Source: a virus. From it: DNA of 64,000 nt. The notes beneath the pieces are model-generated. The model did no database searches. It was not told the DNA's origin and saw only the letters and a program-made list of their open reading frames with translations. The stretch is taken from positions 1 through 64,000 of IMG/VR virus record IMGVR_UViG_3300033233_000004. The stretch is one strand, 5' to 3'. This document shows, in pieces, positions 1 through 8,694 of this stretch (positions are counted from its first letter, which is position 1; the number at the start of each line of letters is the position of its first letter). Both the position numbers and the translations under genes were made by a program.

Positions 1-120
1 TATCATTGGGATATGCATCTTCAAATATTTTGATTACTGCTTCTGCACAATATACCGCCCATAAGACGTTAACTATCCTTTCGTCTGGTTTAGTAGATGG
101 AAGTTGAGAGATAATGTCAG
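1..120 (-). repeat. Copy B of the direct repeat, truncated by the window edge
   Basis: Second copy of the 3115-3234 segment with two mismatches. It follows a Gln/Glu-rich linker and a helical stretch, so the giant protein starts a second alanine-module-type domain about 1040 residues after the first. How far the duplication extends cannot be seen here. Confidence 0.95.
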
Positions 121-3100
121 AAAACTTGAGAGATGAACCAAACTTCAATGCAGCAAGAGTAGACATTTCATGCAATCGTTTACGAATACGATTTTTATCT
201 TCATCGGTGGTAGCTTTATGTAATGCATCCAACAGACGATTAATTTCCTCTTCAATAAGAGTGTGTTGTTCATGAGCACTTGGTGATATGAATTGAATAT
301 CTGTTTCTGTTTGCGCTTCTTGTTCTTGCTGTTGTCGAATCAATTTATCTATTTCAGATACATCTTCTCCCATTGGTTCGCCAGAAGGACTTACTGTTTG
401 TCCTACATCGCCTTCTTGATTGGGATTTATACCTATTTCTTTCATACTATCATATTCTTGTTGTGCCCTACCAATAAACTCTATAGGATAACGGTCAATA
501 AGTTGTCGAAAAATATTTATCAAATCTTCTACTATAACAACAGATAACTGCGGAAACTTAGCGGAAAGCAAATACATGAATAGCTCCATTGCTAATTTAC
601 GAGGCTCTTCGCCTGTTTTTTGAACTTGCGTTACCAAATTCTTATTCACATTTACTTTACCATTAACTAATACTTTTACATAATTAGTCGGTACTCCTTG
701 AATAGAAGTAGCAAATTCGTCATTGATATCTTGTCGAATAGCGGCTATATTTGCTGGTTCATTGACAATTTTCCCATTTTCAATTAGATAAGCAAAAGCA
801 CTTTCAATTAATAACTGCTCTGGAATATCATTCAAATAAGGATACACTGTCTTAGCTTTATTGACGTATTGTTGAACAAAATTAGTATAGACAGATGCTG
901 TAAATCGAAGTGCACTGGTTTTCGTAGGGGTTTTCCAGTCTGATACTTTAATAACGTAATATTGCTTCGGATAATAATCTTCTGTCACACCAGTCCATAA
1001 GGAAGAACCGCCGTCTTTAATATCAAATGGTGGAGAAATAAGTTGATTGGTAAATTTCTTTGCAGCCTCATCATAGTAGGTAGTTAAATCACGGGCTGTA
1101 TTTGGAGCCTTCATATATTCAGAAGTACTTGGAATCCATATCTCATCAATACCCATATCCAAAGCACGATTAATAGTTTCCAAGATAACCATCTCAGGCC
1201 AATCTCGATAATGCTGACGAAACTTAGACAACTTACCGTAAATATGTTGAGTTGTCATACCATAATCAGTAAGCTGAATTAAACCCGATGTACCAGAAAC
1301 AGTTAACAAACGAGCATCACGAAGCTGCTTTATAGCATCTTTTAACACATTAGTCATTGCTTTGCTTACTATACCAAACAACTTTGTAGAGTCAGCTTGA
1401 TACTTATTAAACTGTTTGCCGTCAGCACCTACATATATTGGCGCATCATCATTTCTTACAAAAATAGGAACAATAACCCGCTTTGCCAGTAACGTGGTAA
1501 CTACTACTTCTCCATTAGGAATACGTTGATATTGTTTCTTTGATGTTCCCTGCCCTTTTTCAGAAGACAGAAGTACGGCAGGAATAGTACCATTCTTCAA
1601 GAACATTTTTACTACAGATTTAAAATCATTTACAGCAGCTTCATTAACATCCCAATCACTTGCTAATTCGTCCAAAGTATAATTAATTGTTGTGCTATCC
1701 TTTTGACCCCATTCGCCAAGACTGTTTGGATTAATACCATCGGGAGAATCCTTTTTCATTTCCGCCAAAACATTTAACATACGATGCGGTTCAGAATTCA
1801 ATTGCATTATACCTATTTTATTTTCTGTTTCTGTCCATGCTTTATTTGTTGGAACCGTCCATTGAGGGTCAATCACATCTCCCAAAGTATATACATTCTT
1901 TTGATATGGGTCACTTTGCAATTCTACCATTACCCAAACCTTTTTCATATTTTTTTCAGCAGATATAATATCTTTTTGTTCAACAATATGCGGTTGAATA
2001 CGAGAAGTTGCTACAGCGTTTTTCCAATGTCCAGAAGCTGGATGTAACTTATTCTTTCTCCACATATTATGAACAGTCAATGCATCAACCATTTTACGCA
2101 CATCGGGGTCTGATATACCGAATGTCGATGGTTCAAGAATCATTCCAAAAGTCTCTGGGTAGTTAAGATGCATTTCACCACGGTCACTATAATCCCCATG
2201 ATTGATAGGCGAAATACGACTTGTGTACGCAAAATAATGAAGCTTACGTTTTTCTACGCTAATCTTAGCCGACGCATCATTACTTACATCATGAATTGCC
2301 CTACTCAATTGTAAACTAATCTCTTCCAAATCATGATGAGTAAGACCATATTGAGGAACATTCAAAACACTTTGTGTATATTGATTAGTTCCATATGCAG
2401 AAATCAATCCTCGAATATCATTTGCATTTTCTGGTATAAGCTTAAGTAAAGCCTCACGAGAAATCAAATGTTGATTTTTATTAGCTTCAAGAAATGTAGA
2501 AAGTTGTTGTGCAAATGTAGATACTTGTTGTTGTGTGGGAGTATAGCCTTCTGCAAATTCTTCATAACGATCTTTTGAACGAACTTGTTCTTTTTCTTTC
2601 TCATACTGAGACACACGACCGATAAGTTTACCATTAACTTTCGGGTCTATGCCTAAGCGGGCTAATTCTCCATCCTTTACCATCTGTATTAAACCATCTT
2701 TTGTAATCCAGTCTGCTATAGGTAATTTTGGATTCAACAGATTTAATAAGTCTTGTTTACGGTCGGCAGTCTTTTCAAATCTAATATGTATTGTAGATTT
2801 CACATACATCCAAGCATCTTGTTCTGCCTTAATCTTTAATACCGATGCATCAAATGGTATACCTGCTAATCGTGCAGCATCAGCAGCAGCATGAGCAGCA
2901 TGAGCAGCAGCATGAGCAACATAAGCAGCATCAGCAGCAGAAGAAGCAGCATAAGCAGCAGCATAAGCAGCAGCATAAACAGCATAAGCAGCAGTATAAG
3001 CAGCATTAGCAGCAGTATAAGCAGCATGAGCAGCAGTATAAGCAGCATCAGCAGTTTCTTTTGTTTGCTGCTTCAACCACAGTCTCGCTGCATCAATTGC

Positions 3101-4924
3101 TGCACGAGGACGGTTATCATTGGGATATGCATCTTCAAATATTTTGATTACTGCTTCTGCACAATATACTGCCCATAAGACGTTAACTATCTTTTCGTCT
3201 GGTTTAGTAGATGGAAGTTGAGAGATAATGTCAGCAGTTGCAATAAAAGAAAGTTTGGACAGCTTCCAATGTAGTGCAGCAGTTTTGTAAACGAACTGAC
3301 GTAGTTGTTCTGCAAGAACCTTGGCAAGCTCTTTTTCAGAGGAATCCATCATTACTTCCAAATGCGATTTTTGTGGTTCTTCAATAGCTCGTTGCCATTC
3401 TTCTTTACTCTTCTTACCACTAATAGCAAAGAAGTTCAATGGGGTACCTGTATTATTTGTAAATGTTGTAGATGATTCTCCAAGTCCTACTGCATTTTCA
3501 AAGTCTGCATAGTCAAGATTACATCCACTAAAAGTAGAACCAACCAAGTTAGCTCCCGAAAAGCGAACATTCTTGCCATTAAGTGGTGAGAAATTACAGT
3601 CAATAAATACAGCATTCTCTAATTGAGCATTAGAAAAATTACAACCACTAAAATTCACATTAGAAGCTTTTATAGGCAATTGTACACCATGCAAATCCAA
3701 ACCTCGAAAATCTTTATTGGTTTTGAATATTTCTTCTACTACAATCTCTGCATGAGTTGCCTCAGAAACAAATAGATTGAATGCTTCAATTCCATCTTTT
3801 CCCTTTCTCAAAAACGAAACAACTACAGGAACCATATCTGTTACAGTATCTGTTGGCAAGAATCTACCTAATTTGATATCCCTGTTTTTCTTAATAACCT
3901 GACCTATAGCATCCACAATAGACTCAATATCTAAATTAGAAGGAAAAGCTTTCCCAACAATTTGTTTTGCCATATCGACAATAACAGAATCTGGAAGAAC
4001 ACTACCCATTGGGTGTTCTCGTAAAAGTGAAGACACAACTTCTGGCGTAGTTTTGCTGACTAACATATTTACATAAGTACGAGAGGTCTTAACGTCATCC
4101 ATGGTTGGTGCCGCCTCACCAACATGTTTAATTTCACTTGCCATATATTGAATTTCTTTTCCAATAGCGGCTTCTATAGATGTATGTGGTGGTATATTTT
4201 CTCCGCCCCACCATTTCTTAATAGTAGGTACATTTTGAGGAGAGAAGTTGTCTGCAATAATACCGCCTTTGATGTACTTACGTATATCATTAAACAATAC
4301 CTTCTTATTGTCTGGATGAGTATCCATAAATTTGTAAACATATTTATACTCAGGATGTGCTTGCTTGAAATATTGGTATGCTTCTTCAAGTTGAGCATCA
4401 GAAAGAGTTGTCATCTCTGCACGATACTTAGTATGCGCTTGACCCACAACAGACAATTGGTAACCTTCTCCTGTCTCCGTGATAATACCTCGTTTTATCA
4501 AATCTGCAAAAGCTCTACGAGCAGATGGAGTTGTAAGACGTGATATTACTATGTCTTTAAGAATATAAGGAGATTTTTTGAAAAGAGTAAAAATTTTATT
4601 GTATGTTGCAGTAGTGGGAATATCATAATTGTATGTCTCAGCTTGAGATTGAGTTGTAACATATTGAGCAATAGTTTTTCCATATCTACTTAGCGTATAA
4701 TGTTCCTGCTGTTCAATATATACAAGACCTCCTTGATACAATTGTTGAAGAAGTGATGCCACAATGTTTTCGTCCAAACCAACTGCTTCAGAGATTTCAC
4801 TTACATTTTGTGAAACATTTGAAGCATTCATTTGGAGTAGAACTTTGTACATCGGAGAGTCAGGCTGAAAAGAAATGGTAGCTGACCTCATTATTCCACT
4901 AAAAGTAAGAAAAGATAAGTCCAT
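1..4924 (-). CDS. Giant multi-domain (polyvalent-type) protein, C-terminus beyond left edge
   Basis: An open frame runs from an ATG at 4924 to the window edge with no stop: 1641 codons, C-terminus missing. By eye the order is: two winged-helix-like segments (about residues 25-90 and 105-165); a pentapeptide-repeat-like stretch (about 403-480, FSGCNF, FSGANL, FSGCNL); an alanine-rich module resembling Imm-5-type immunity domains (about 558-686, VLWAVYCAEAV then NDNRPRAAIDAARLW and an Ala/Tyr/His tract); a long middle part with an ELQSD motif at 1001-1005, followed about 240 residues later by a WPEMVILETINRALDMGIDE segment, an arrangement reminiscent of phage large polyvalent proteins; and from about residue 1601 a second copy of the alanine-module start. 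The late-region position suggests a virion or injected protein. The frame is certain; the domain names are inference. Confidence 0.85.
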   Translation of the reverse strand, partial: MDLSFLTFSGIMRSATISFQPDSPMYKVLLQMNASNVSQNVSEISEAVGLDENIVASLLQQLYQGGLVYIEQQEHYTLSRYGKTIAQYVTTQSQAETYNYDIPTTATYNKIFTLFKKSPYILKDIVISRLTTPSARRAFADLIKRGIITETGEGYQLSVVGQAHTKYRAEMTTLSDAQLEEAYQYFKQAHPEYKYVYKFMDTHPDNKKVLFNDIRKYIKGGIIADNFSPQNVPTIKKWWGGENIPPHTSIEAAIGKEIQYMASEIKHVGEAAPTMDDVKTSRTYVNMLVSKTTPEVVSSLLREHPMGSVLPDSVIVDMAKQIVGKAFPSNLDIESIVDAIGQVIKKNRDIKLGRFLPTDTVTDMVPVVVSFLRKGKDGIEAFNLFVSEATHAEIVVEEIFKTNKDFRGLDLHGVQLPIKASNVNFSGCNFSNAQLENAVFIDCNFSPLNGKNVRFSGANLVGSTFSGCNLDYADFENAVGLGESSTTFTNNTGTPLNFFAISGKKSKEEWQRAIEEPQKSHLEVMMDSSEKELAKVLAEQLRQFVYKTAALHWKLSKLSFIATADIISQLPSTKPDEKIVNVLWAVYCAEAVIKIFEDAYPNDNRPRAAIDAARLWLKQQTKETADAAYTAAHAAYTAANAAYTAAYAVYAAAYAAAYAASSAADAAYVAHAAAHAAHAAADAARLAGIPFDASVLKIKAEQDAWMYVKSTIHIRFEKTADRKQDLLNLLNPKLPIADWITKDGLIQMVKDGELARLGIDPKVNGKLIGRVSQYEKEKEQVRSKDRYEEFAEGYTPTQQQVSTFAQQLSTFLEANKNQHLISREALLKLIPENANDIRGLISAYGTNQYTQSVLNVPQYGLTHHDLEEISLQLSRAIHDVSNDASAKISVEKRKLHYFAYTSRISPINHGDYSDRGEMHLNYPETFGMILEPSTFGISDPDVRKMVDALTVHNMWRKNKLHPASGHWKNAVATSRIQPHIVEQKDIISAEKNMKKVWVMVELQSDPYQKNVYTLGDVIDPQWTVPTNKAWTETENKIGIMQLNSEPHRMLNVLAEMKKDSPDGINPNSLGEWGQKDSTTINYTLDELASDWDVNEAAVNDFKSVVKMFLKNGTIPAVLLSSEKGQGTSKKQYQRIPNGEVVVTTLLAKRVIVPIFVRNDDAPIYVGADGKQFNKYQADSTKLFGIVSKAMTNVLKDAIKQLRDARLLTVSGTSGLIQLTDYGMTTQHIYGKLSKFRQHYRDWPEMVILETINRALDMGIDEIWIPSTSEYMKAPNTARDLTTYYDEAAKKFTNQLISPPFDIKDGGSSLWTGVTEDYYPKQYYVIKVSDWKTPTKTSALRFTASVYTNFVQQYVNKAKTVYPYLNDIPEQLLIESAFAYLIENGKIVNEPANIAAIRQDINDEFATSIQGVPTNYVKVLVNGKVNVNKNLVTQVQKTGEEPRKLAMELFMYLLSAKFPQLSVVIVEDLINIFRQLIDRYPIEFIGRAQQEYDSMKEIGINPNQEGDVGQTVSPSGEPMGEDVSEIDKLIRQQQEQEAQTETDIQFISPSAHEQHTLIEEEINRLLDALHKATTDEDKNRIRKRLHEMSTLAALKFGSSLKFSDIISQLPSTKPDERIVNVLWAVYCAEAVIKIFEDAYPND
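2880..3053 (-). repeat. GCT-rich alanine tandem repeat inside the giant gene
   Basis: A low-complexity tract of GCTGCT-type codons read on the minus strand. It encodes about 58 residues, mostly Ala with interspersed Tyr, His, Asp, Thr and Val (AAYTAAHAAYTAANAAY and similar). The period is 9-15 bases. It lies inside the Imm-5-like module and keeps the reading frame, so it is coding and not a CRISPR or satellite. Tracts like this are prone to slippage, so the repeat number may vary among relatives. Confidence 0.9.
3115..3234 (-). repeat. Copy A of a near-identical direct repeat (partner at 1-120)
   Basis: Positions 3115-3234 match 1-120 at 118 of 120 bases (differences at 56 and 78 of the left copy). 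Both copies lie in the same frame of the same gene. One difference is silent and the other changes Lys to Arg. The duplicated peptide begins DIISQLPSTKPDE and continues through VLWAVYCAEAV. The match ends abruptly at 120/3234; the other end lies outside the window. Confidence 0.95.
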
Positions 4925-4926
4925 AA

Positions 4927-5364
4927 TTATTCAAACAATTTTGATAAAATAAAATAACGAATAGCCAAATCAGTAGAAGCTGTCTTGGTCATGTGTTCTC
5001 TTTGCCATTCAATAAGTTGTAGTTGCTCTTGTACATAGTCATATACAGTCGCCTTCATAGTATAAGATGCCATCCTCATCATACGACGCAAAGTAAAAAA
5101 TGCGGAACGAGTTGGAGTAGCACACAATTCTTCGAGTTTGAAAATAAGAACACTAACTGGCACCGAAGCATAACGATTTGAGACATCACTATCATGCCCC
5201 TTTTCATTGTTTTCGTTTATCCAGTCAGTACGTTGGTCATGTCGTTTGGGATTAACGCGTCGAAGCTCTTTGTCATCATATTCTTTCTGAAAGGTTGCTT
5301 CTTCTGGTTCACGCTCGTTAGGCAATGGGTCAAAATATGTAGTATTGCTAACTATATATATCAT
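4927..5364 (-). CDS. Unknown late-region protein, 145 aa
   Basis: I do not recognise this protein. The N-terminal 60 residues are very polar and probably disordered (Glu, Asp, Asn, Arg rich). The C-terminal half is predicted helical, with a conserved-looking LEELCATPTRSAFFTLRRMM segment followed by a Gln/Glu-rich helix. The stop codon is two bases before the ATG of the giant downstream gene, so the two are probably translated together. The ATG at 5364 lies six bases after a conserved 29-base intergenic motif (5371-5399) also found ahead of two other late genes. There is no strong Shine-Dalgarno sequence. Confidence 0.8.
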   Translation of the reverse strand: MIYIVSNTTYFDPLPNEREPEEATFQKEYDDKELRRVNPKRHDQRTDWINENNEKGHDSDVSNRYASVPVSVLIFKLEELCATPTRSAFFTLRRMMRMASYTMKATVYDYVQEQLQLIEWQREHMTKTASTDLAIRYFILSKLFE

Positions 5365-5370
5365 ATAGTT

Positions 5371-5399
5371 CTATCCCAAAATAATTACAAAGTTACAAC
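5371..5399 (-). promoter_or_regulatory. Conserved late-region intergenic motif, copy 1
   Basis: Read on the minus strand it starts GTTGTAACTTTGTAAT and ends TTTTGGGATAG, six bases before the ATG at 5364. Nearly the same sequence lies at 10374-10401 and 14507-14534, each just before a start codon. Position and AT-richness fit a late promoter or a translation signal; no function is demonstrated. Confidence 0.5.
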
Positions 5400-5410
5400 T
5401 CTTCTATATA

Positions 5411-5438
5411 CAAAAAATAGCACTCAAGGTGCTATTTT
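5411..5438 (-). terminator. Rho-independent terminator after the 5465-5764 gene
   Basis: A perfect 10-bp stem (AAAATAGCAC / GTGCTATTTT, arms 5414-5423 and 5429-5438) with a 5-base loop. In the minus-strand transcript it is followed by a run of six U. It ends the unit containing 5465-5764 and separates it from the motif driving the 5364 gene. Confidence 0.85.
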
Positions 5439-5464
5439 GTTATAGAGAATTAAACAAAAGTTTA

Positions 5465-5764
5465 CTACTCTTTAGCTATAGGTGTGGTACTACCAGAAAC
5501 TTTTTGAGCAGCAAAATTATCAAGTAATCGTTGAGAAAATTGCTCAAAATACTCCTGTTTGACTATAATTGGTTCTGTCAAAGGAATACTAATAGTAGGT
5601 ATAGATAAGTCTTTGTTTTCACTAACTGTTGTAAGATACACAATAGCAACTTTGTCCCCTACTTTCAGAGGCTCAAGACTTTCCGTACACCTTGATTCTA
5701 TCTTAGAAAAACCAACAAGTTCAGTTTCAAAAAACTGTTCAGAGAATGTGGATTTGTAATTCAT
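5465..5764 (-). CDS. Unknown small protein, 99 aa
   Basis: Not recognised. A compact soluble protein without membrane segments. The middle is beta-rich (VGDKVAIVYLTTVSENKD then a proline-rich stretch) and the C-terminal part is an amphipathic helix with QRLLDNFAAQKV. An AAAAGGT ribosome binding site precedes the ATG. It directly follows the secreted T9SS-cargo gene (12-base gap) and is followed by a strong terminator, so it is the last gene of that unit. Possibly a partner of the secreted protein, by position only. Confidence 0.75.
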   Translation of the reverse strand: MNYKSTFSEQFFETELVGFSKIESRCTESLEPLKVGDKVAIVYLTTVSENKDLSIPTISIPLTEPIIVKQEYFEQFSQRLLDNFAAQKVSGSTTPIAKE

Positions 5765-5776
5765 AAAAATACCTTT

Positions 5777-6919
5777 TCATTTAAGTATCATTATTTTCGA
5801 TGTAATACAGCCAGTAACTGTATACAATCGTGCAAAATATGTTCCAGATGATAACGATGATAACCAAGTAACTGTATGACTGCCCATTTCCATATACTCA
5901 TCAAAGACAGTACTCATCTGTCGTCCAAGCACATCGTAAATTATAAGAGAAGCTTTTCCTGCTTTAGCAATATTAAATATAAATTCTGTAGTTGGATTGA
6001 ACGGGTTCGGATAATTTTTCAACAATTCAATCGTGACTGGCACTTCATTTTCATTCACACCTAAAATAATTTGTCTATGCAATATGATACGACTCCCGGC
6101 AGCAAATGTACCATTTGTCCACCAAAGACTTGTACCACTATCGTGCTCAACTATACCATTCCTATAGACAAAACCCCCATTGCCTACAATAGTCAGTACT
6201 GAATCTGCATCTGCATTTACTCCAAAAAGATTAGTAGTAGTAAAAGATGGAAGTAATACCCAAGACTCTCCAAAATTCTCAGTCCAAAACACTCTACCAT
6301 CTGCACCAACAGTAAAACCTTCTGCTGGACTACGCATACTAACACCGTAAGTACTTATAGCTGTATATTGAATATTCCATTCTAACCCACCGTCAATAGA
6401 TATAGCATTACCATCTATCCCTACTGCTACTACAGTTTTACCGGAAGAAGCTATACCTCGAAATGAATAAGCTGCTTGTAAAACTTTACGCCAAGAATAT
6501 CCTTTTCCTTTCCAAATACTACCAAATGAACCTGCTACTATTAAACTATCATCAACTTTAGTTATCCCTTGAAAATTCTCTCCCGAAATCTCAACTAACA
6601 TATCCCAAGATAACCCTAAATTAATACTACGCTGAATTATACCACCACCAGCAGGAGATGAACCACAAGCATAGACAGTATCTCCATTTCCAACCAAACC
6701 ATGATGAACTATTACTCCTAATGACTGCCCTACCCACGTATTTCCACCATCTGTTGTTCGAAAGCTTGCGGTACCGCCTACCAAACCTCTTTGAGCATCT
6801 ACAAAATATCCAGAAAGAAATCCATCATAAGATGATTGGTAACTTATAGTCCATTGTTGTGCTTGAACAGTTGTCAACAATAAAAAAAGAAACACCACAA
6901 CATATAAGAAATTTTTCAT
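5777..6919 (-). CDS. Secreted BNR/YCF48-like beta-propeller protein with T9SS sorting domain
   Basis: A 380-residue protein for export. Residues 1-20 are a Sec signal peptide (basic start, Leu/Val core, cleavage near VQA/QQW). The body carries repeated Asp-box-like motifs (TTDGGNTW, INLGLSW, SIDGGLEW, TENFGESW) typical of BNR or YCF48-like propellers. About residues 300-380 form a type IX secretion system type A sorting domain: YPNPFNPTT, then IIYDVLGRQ, then GTYFARLY, and a Lys at the very C-terminus. That domain normally directs proteins through the Bacteroidota outer membrane for surface attachment or release. It sits in the lysis and late region of a phage, so I infer a host-surface or released virulence, exclusion or adsorption factor. 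Family assignment is confident; role is not. Confidence 0.9.
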   Translation of the reverse strand: MKNFLYVVVFLFLLLTTVQAQQWTISYQSSYDGFLSGYFVDAQRGLVGGTASFRTTDGGNTWVGQSLGVIVHHGLVGNGDTVYACGSSPAGGGIIQRSINLGLSWDMLVEISGENFQGITKVDDSLIVAGSFGSIWKGKGYSWRKVLQAAYSFRGIASSGKTVVAVGIDGNAISIDGGLEWNIQYTAISTYGVSMRSPAEGFTVGADGRVFWTENFGESWVLLPSFTTTNLFGVNADADSVLTIVGNGGFVYRNGIVEHDSGTSLWWTNGTFAAGSRIILHRQIILGVNENEVPVTIELLKNYPNPFNPTTEFIFNIAKAGKASLIIYDVLGRQMSTVFDEYMEMGSHTVTWLSSLSSGTYFARLYTVTGCITSKIMILK

Positions 6920-6937
6920 AAGACTACCCCCGAAAGA

Positions 6938-7729
6938 TTAGAAGAGTGTGTAATATGCACCAAGTTGTATTTGGTCATACCAAGCTTGATTATTAATTGT
7001 CAATTTCTCGAAGACTTTATAGTTAATGAAGAACAACCAATCTGATGGCTTAATACCAATACCTAATGTTACCATCTCACGATTGACAGTCCCACCCACA
7101 AAAAATCTTCCACCATTAATTACAAGTGGGTCTCGCTTCATCCCATACAAGTATGGAAACGCAACACTATCCAATGTGGTATATCCTATTAACTTAACCC
7201 CTTCGGTCAATGATGTAGTACGTATATAAAACAAACCAGAAGAATCATTACGCAAAAATTCTGAACGAGCCTGAATAACATCAAAATCAATATCGAGTTG
7301 ATACACAGGCGTAGTAGAAAGAGGGGTGAGATATGTCTTAGTATAACCTCTGTATGTGGCAATAGATTTTTTGCCTTCGAAAGATGCTTTGACATACTTA
7401 CCTAAACTGTCTTCTTCAAATACAACAATAGCGGTGTCGGATACTCGAATAGAATCAACAAATAAACGATACTTAGTAGCAAGAATACGATTCTCTTTAT
7501 GAAGCTTTGTGGTATCAGAATTTAAGTTAGCGATCTTCACTGCCATAGTTTGAATAGAATCCGCAAACTTATGTAAAGAATCTTCTAAAGCAGCGTTGTT
7601 CTGTGTATAAGTAGCTGTTTGAATAGTAAGTTGATTCTGTAGATTTTCGGCTTGAATATAGAAATGCACACCTAAACCAATAGCTACAAACAATATAATA
7701 ATCAACCAGAAGCGAATATCTTTGAACAT
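6938..7729 (-). CDS. Inner-membrane anchored coiled-coil protein, possible spanin-like
   Basis: 263 residues. An N-terminal membrane segment (about 7-27, FWLIIILFVAIGLGVHFYI) is followed by a Gln/Asn/Leu-rich coiled coil (about 28-90). The C-terminal half is beta-rich and ends in alternating hydrophobic strands and a terminal Phe (LGAYYTLF), as in outer-membrane strands. That layout could span the periplasm from inner to outer membrane, which would suit a spanin that disrupts the outer membrane during lysis. The neighbouring lytic transglycosylase supports a lysis cassette. No lipobox or classical Rz/Rz1 pair is visible, so this is inference from architecture only. Confidence 0.7.
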   Translation of the reverse strand: MFKDIRFWLIIILFVAIGLGVHFYIQAENLQNQLTIQTATYTQNNAALEDSLHKFADSIQTMAVKIANLNSDTTKLHKENRILATKYRLFVDSIRVSDTAIVVFEEDSLGKYVKASFEGKKSIATYRGYTKTYLTPLSTTPVYQLDIDFDVIQARSEFLRNDSSGLFYIRTTSLTEGVKLIGYTTLDSVAFPYLYGMKRDPLVINGGRFFVGGTVNREMVTLGIGIKPSDWLFFINYKVFEKLTINNQAWYDQIQLGAYYTLF

Positions 7730-7736
7730 TAATACC

Positions 7737-7970
7737 TCACTTTTTTCGAGTTAAATAAACAACGTATACACCACCCGCAGAAAATGTCGGTGCACTTACT
7801 AAAAAAAATCTTGATGCAATTCGTTTTATCAAATCCCAATCTTCTTTCAAAGCTGGTATTTGTTTATTGGGCCAGTCAAGTGTAACCTCCAAATTTGGTG
7901 CTTCGCCCCATACTGTAAAACCCAATAATTCTAAAGCACTTTTAACTTTAGCTCTTATTCGAATATTCAT
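7737..7970 (-). CDS. Unknown small protein, 77 aa, lysis region
   Basis: Not recognised. A short basic protein with an amphipathic N-terminal helix (VKSALELLGFTVWG) and a C-terminal strand-rich part (GGVYVVYLTRKK). The pattern of a helix, a Pro/Trp-containing turn and strands suggests a small alpha/beta fold. Its ATG overlaps the stop of the upstream transglycosylase gene by four bases, indicating translational coupling. It lies seven bases before the putative spanin-like gene. Confidence 0.7.
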   Translation of the reverse strand: MNIRIRAKVKSALELLGFTVWGEAPNLEVTLDWPNKQIPALKEDWDLIKRIASRFFLVSAPTFSAGGVYVVYLTRKK

Positions 7971-8653
7971 TTGTTCCCCCTAAATTCCAAAAAAATATCT
8001 TGAGTAACACGTTTTATCCATTGCTTAGATGCTGTATCACGTATCCGGGTCAACATACGTTCTTTATAATAGTCATCATAAGCTCCATAGTATTTCCGAA
8101 TGAGTTCATCAAACAATCGACTCTCTGGTAAATTTGATTTAGTATTTAGAATACTGACAATGTAATTATGAAGTATGTACGCTGCTGCCATCACATTTAC
8201 TTGCGGCTCAGTTAGTTCAAGACGAGATACAGCTATTCCTGCATTCTTCAAACTATCTGCGTGATATTCCCATACAACACCAGCTAACCCTATAGCAAAG
8301 GTAGACTTCTTATTTACATATATCTGTGAATGTCGAGCATTTGGGTCATACGAAGACTCAATGTAGATAATCGCATGAAGTAATATTGGGGGTAACTTAT
8401 ATTTTGTCGCCGCAGAATCAATGTATCGAACATACTCCCGTTGTTGTCGTTGACTTAATCCAATCTCAGTTCCAATCATCTCAATGTCAGCACTTATCAA
8501 TTGACATTCAAGATTACGGATACTTGCTTGAACAATAGCGGTAGTATCAGTATTTACAACAGACTTGATGATAGTAGGGTGTAATACTACGTGAAGAAAA
8601 AATCCACCTGCAACTGCCAAAATAAGAGAGATAATAGGAAAAATCTTTTTCAT
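7967..8653 (-). CDS. Lytic transglycosylase (SLT fold) with N-terminal membrane anchor
   Basis: Chosen start is the ATG at 8653, preceded by ATAAGGAG at good spacing; the frame stays open upstream to 8737 but overlaps the previous gene. Residues 4-25 are a hydrophobic signal anchor. The SLT-type catalytic motif is IIYIESSYDPNARH with likely catalytic Glu near residue 99, followed by FAIGLAGVVW in place of the usual GLMQ block and a C-terminal helical domain with KYYGAYDDYYKER. It should cleave peptidoglycan glycan strands non-hydrolytically. It could act as endolysin or as virion murein hydrolase; membrane anchoring and the following genes favour lysis. Confidence 0.85.
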   Translation of the reverse strand: MKKIFPIISLILAVAGGFFLHVVLHPTIIKSVVNTDTTAIVQASIRNLECQLISADIEMIGTEIGLSQRQQREYVRYIDSAATKYKLPPILLHAIIYIESSYDPNARHSQIYVNKKSTFAIGLAGVVWEYHADSLKNAGIAVSRLELTEPQVNVMAAAYILHNYIVSILNTKSNLPESRLFDELIRKYYGAYDDYYKERMLTRIRDTASKQWIKRVTQDIFLEFRGNK

Positions 8654-8694
8654 ATAGTACTCCTTATGTCGATAAAACATCTGTGAACTATGTA

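Noticed and set aside
2866-3178. Leucine- or serine-repeat open frames and a CRISPR-like look of the repeat at 2880-3053
   Set aside because: They are other-frame readings of the alanine-coding tract of the giant gene. Units are 9-15 bases, with no spacers of CRISPR length.
293-5445. Plus-strand open frames across the left region
   Set aside because: They are antisense to an uninterrupted minus-strand gene, lack ribosome sites and have low-complexity translations. The same holds for all other plus-strand frames in the window.
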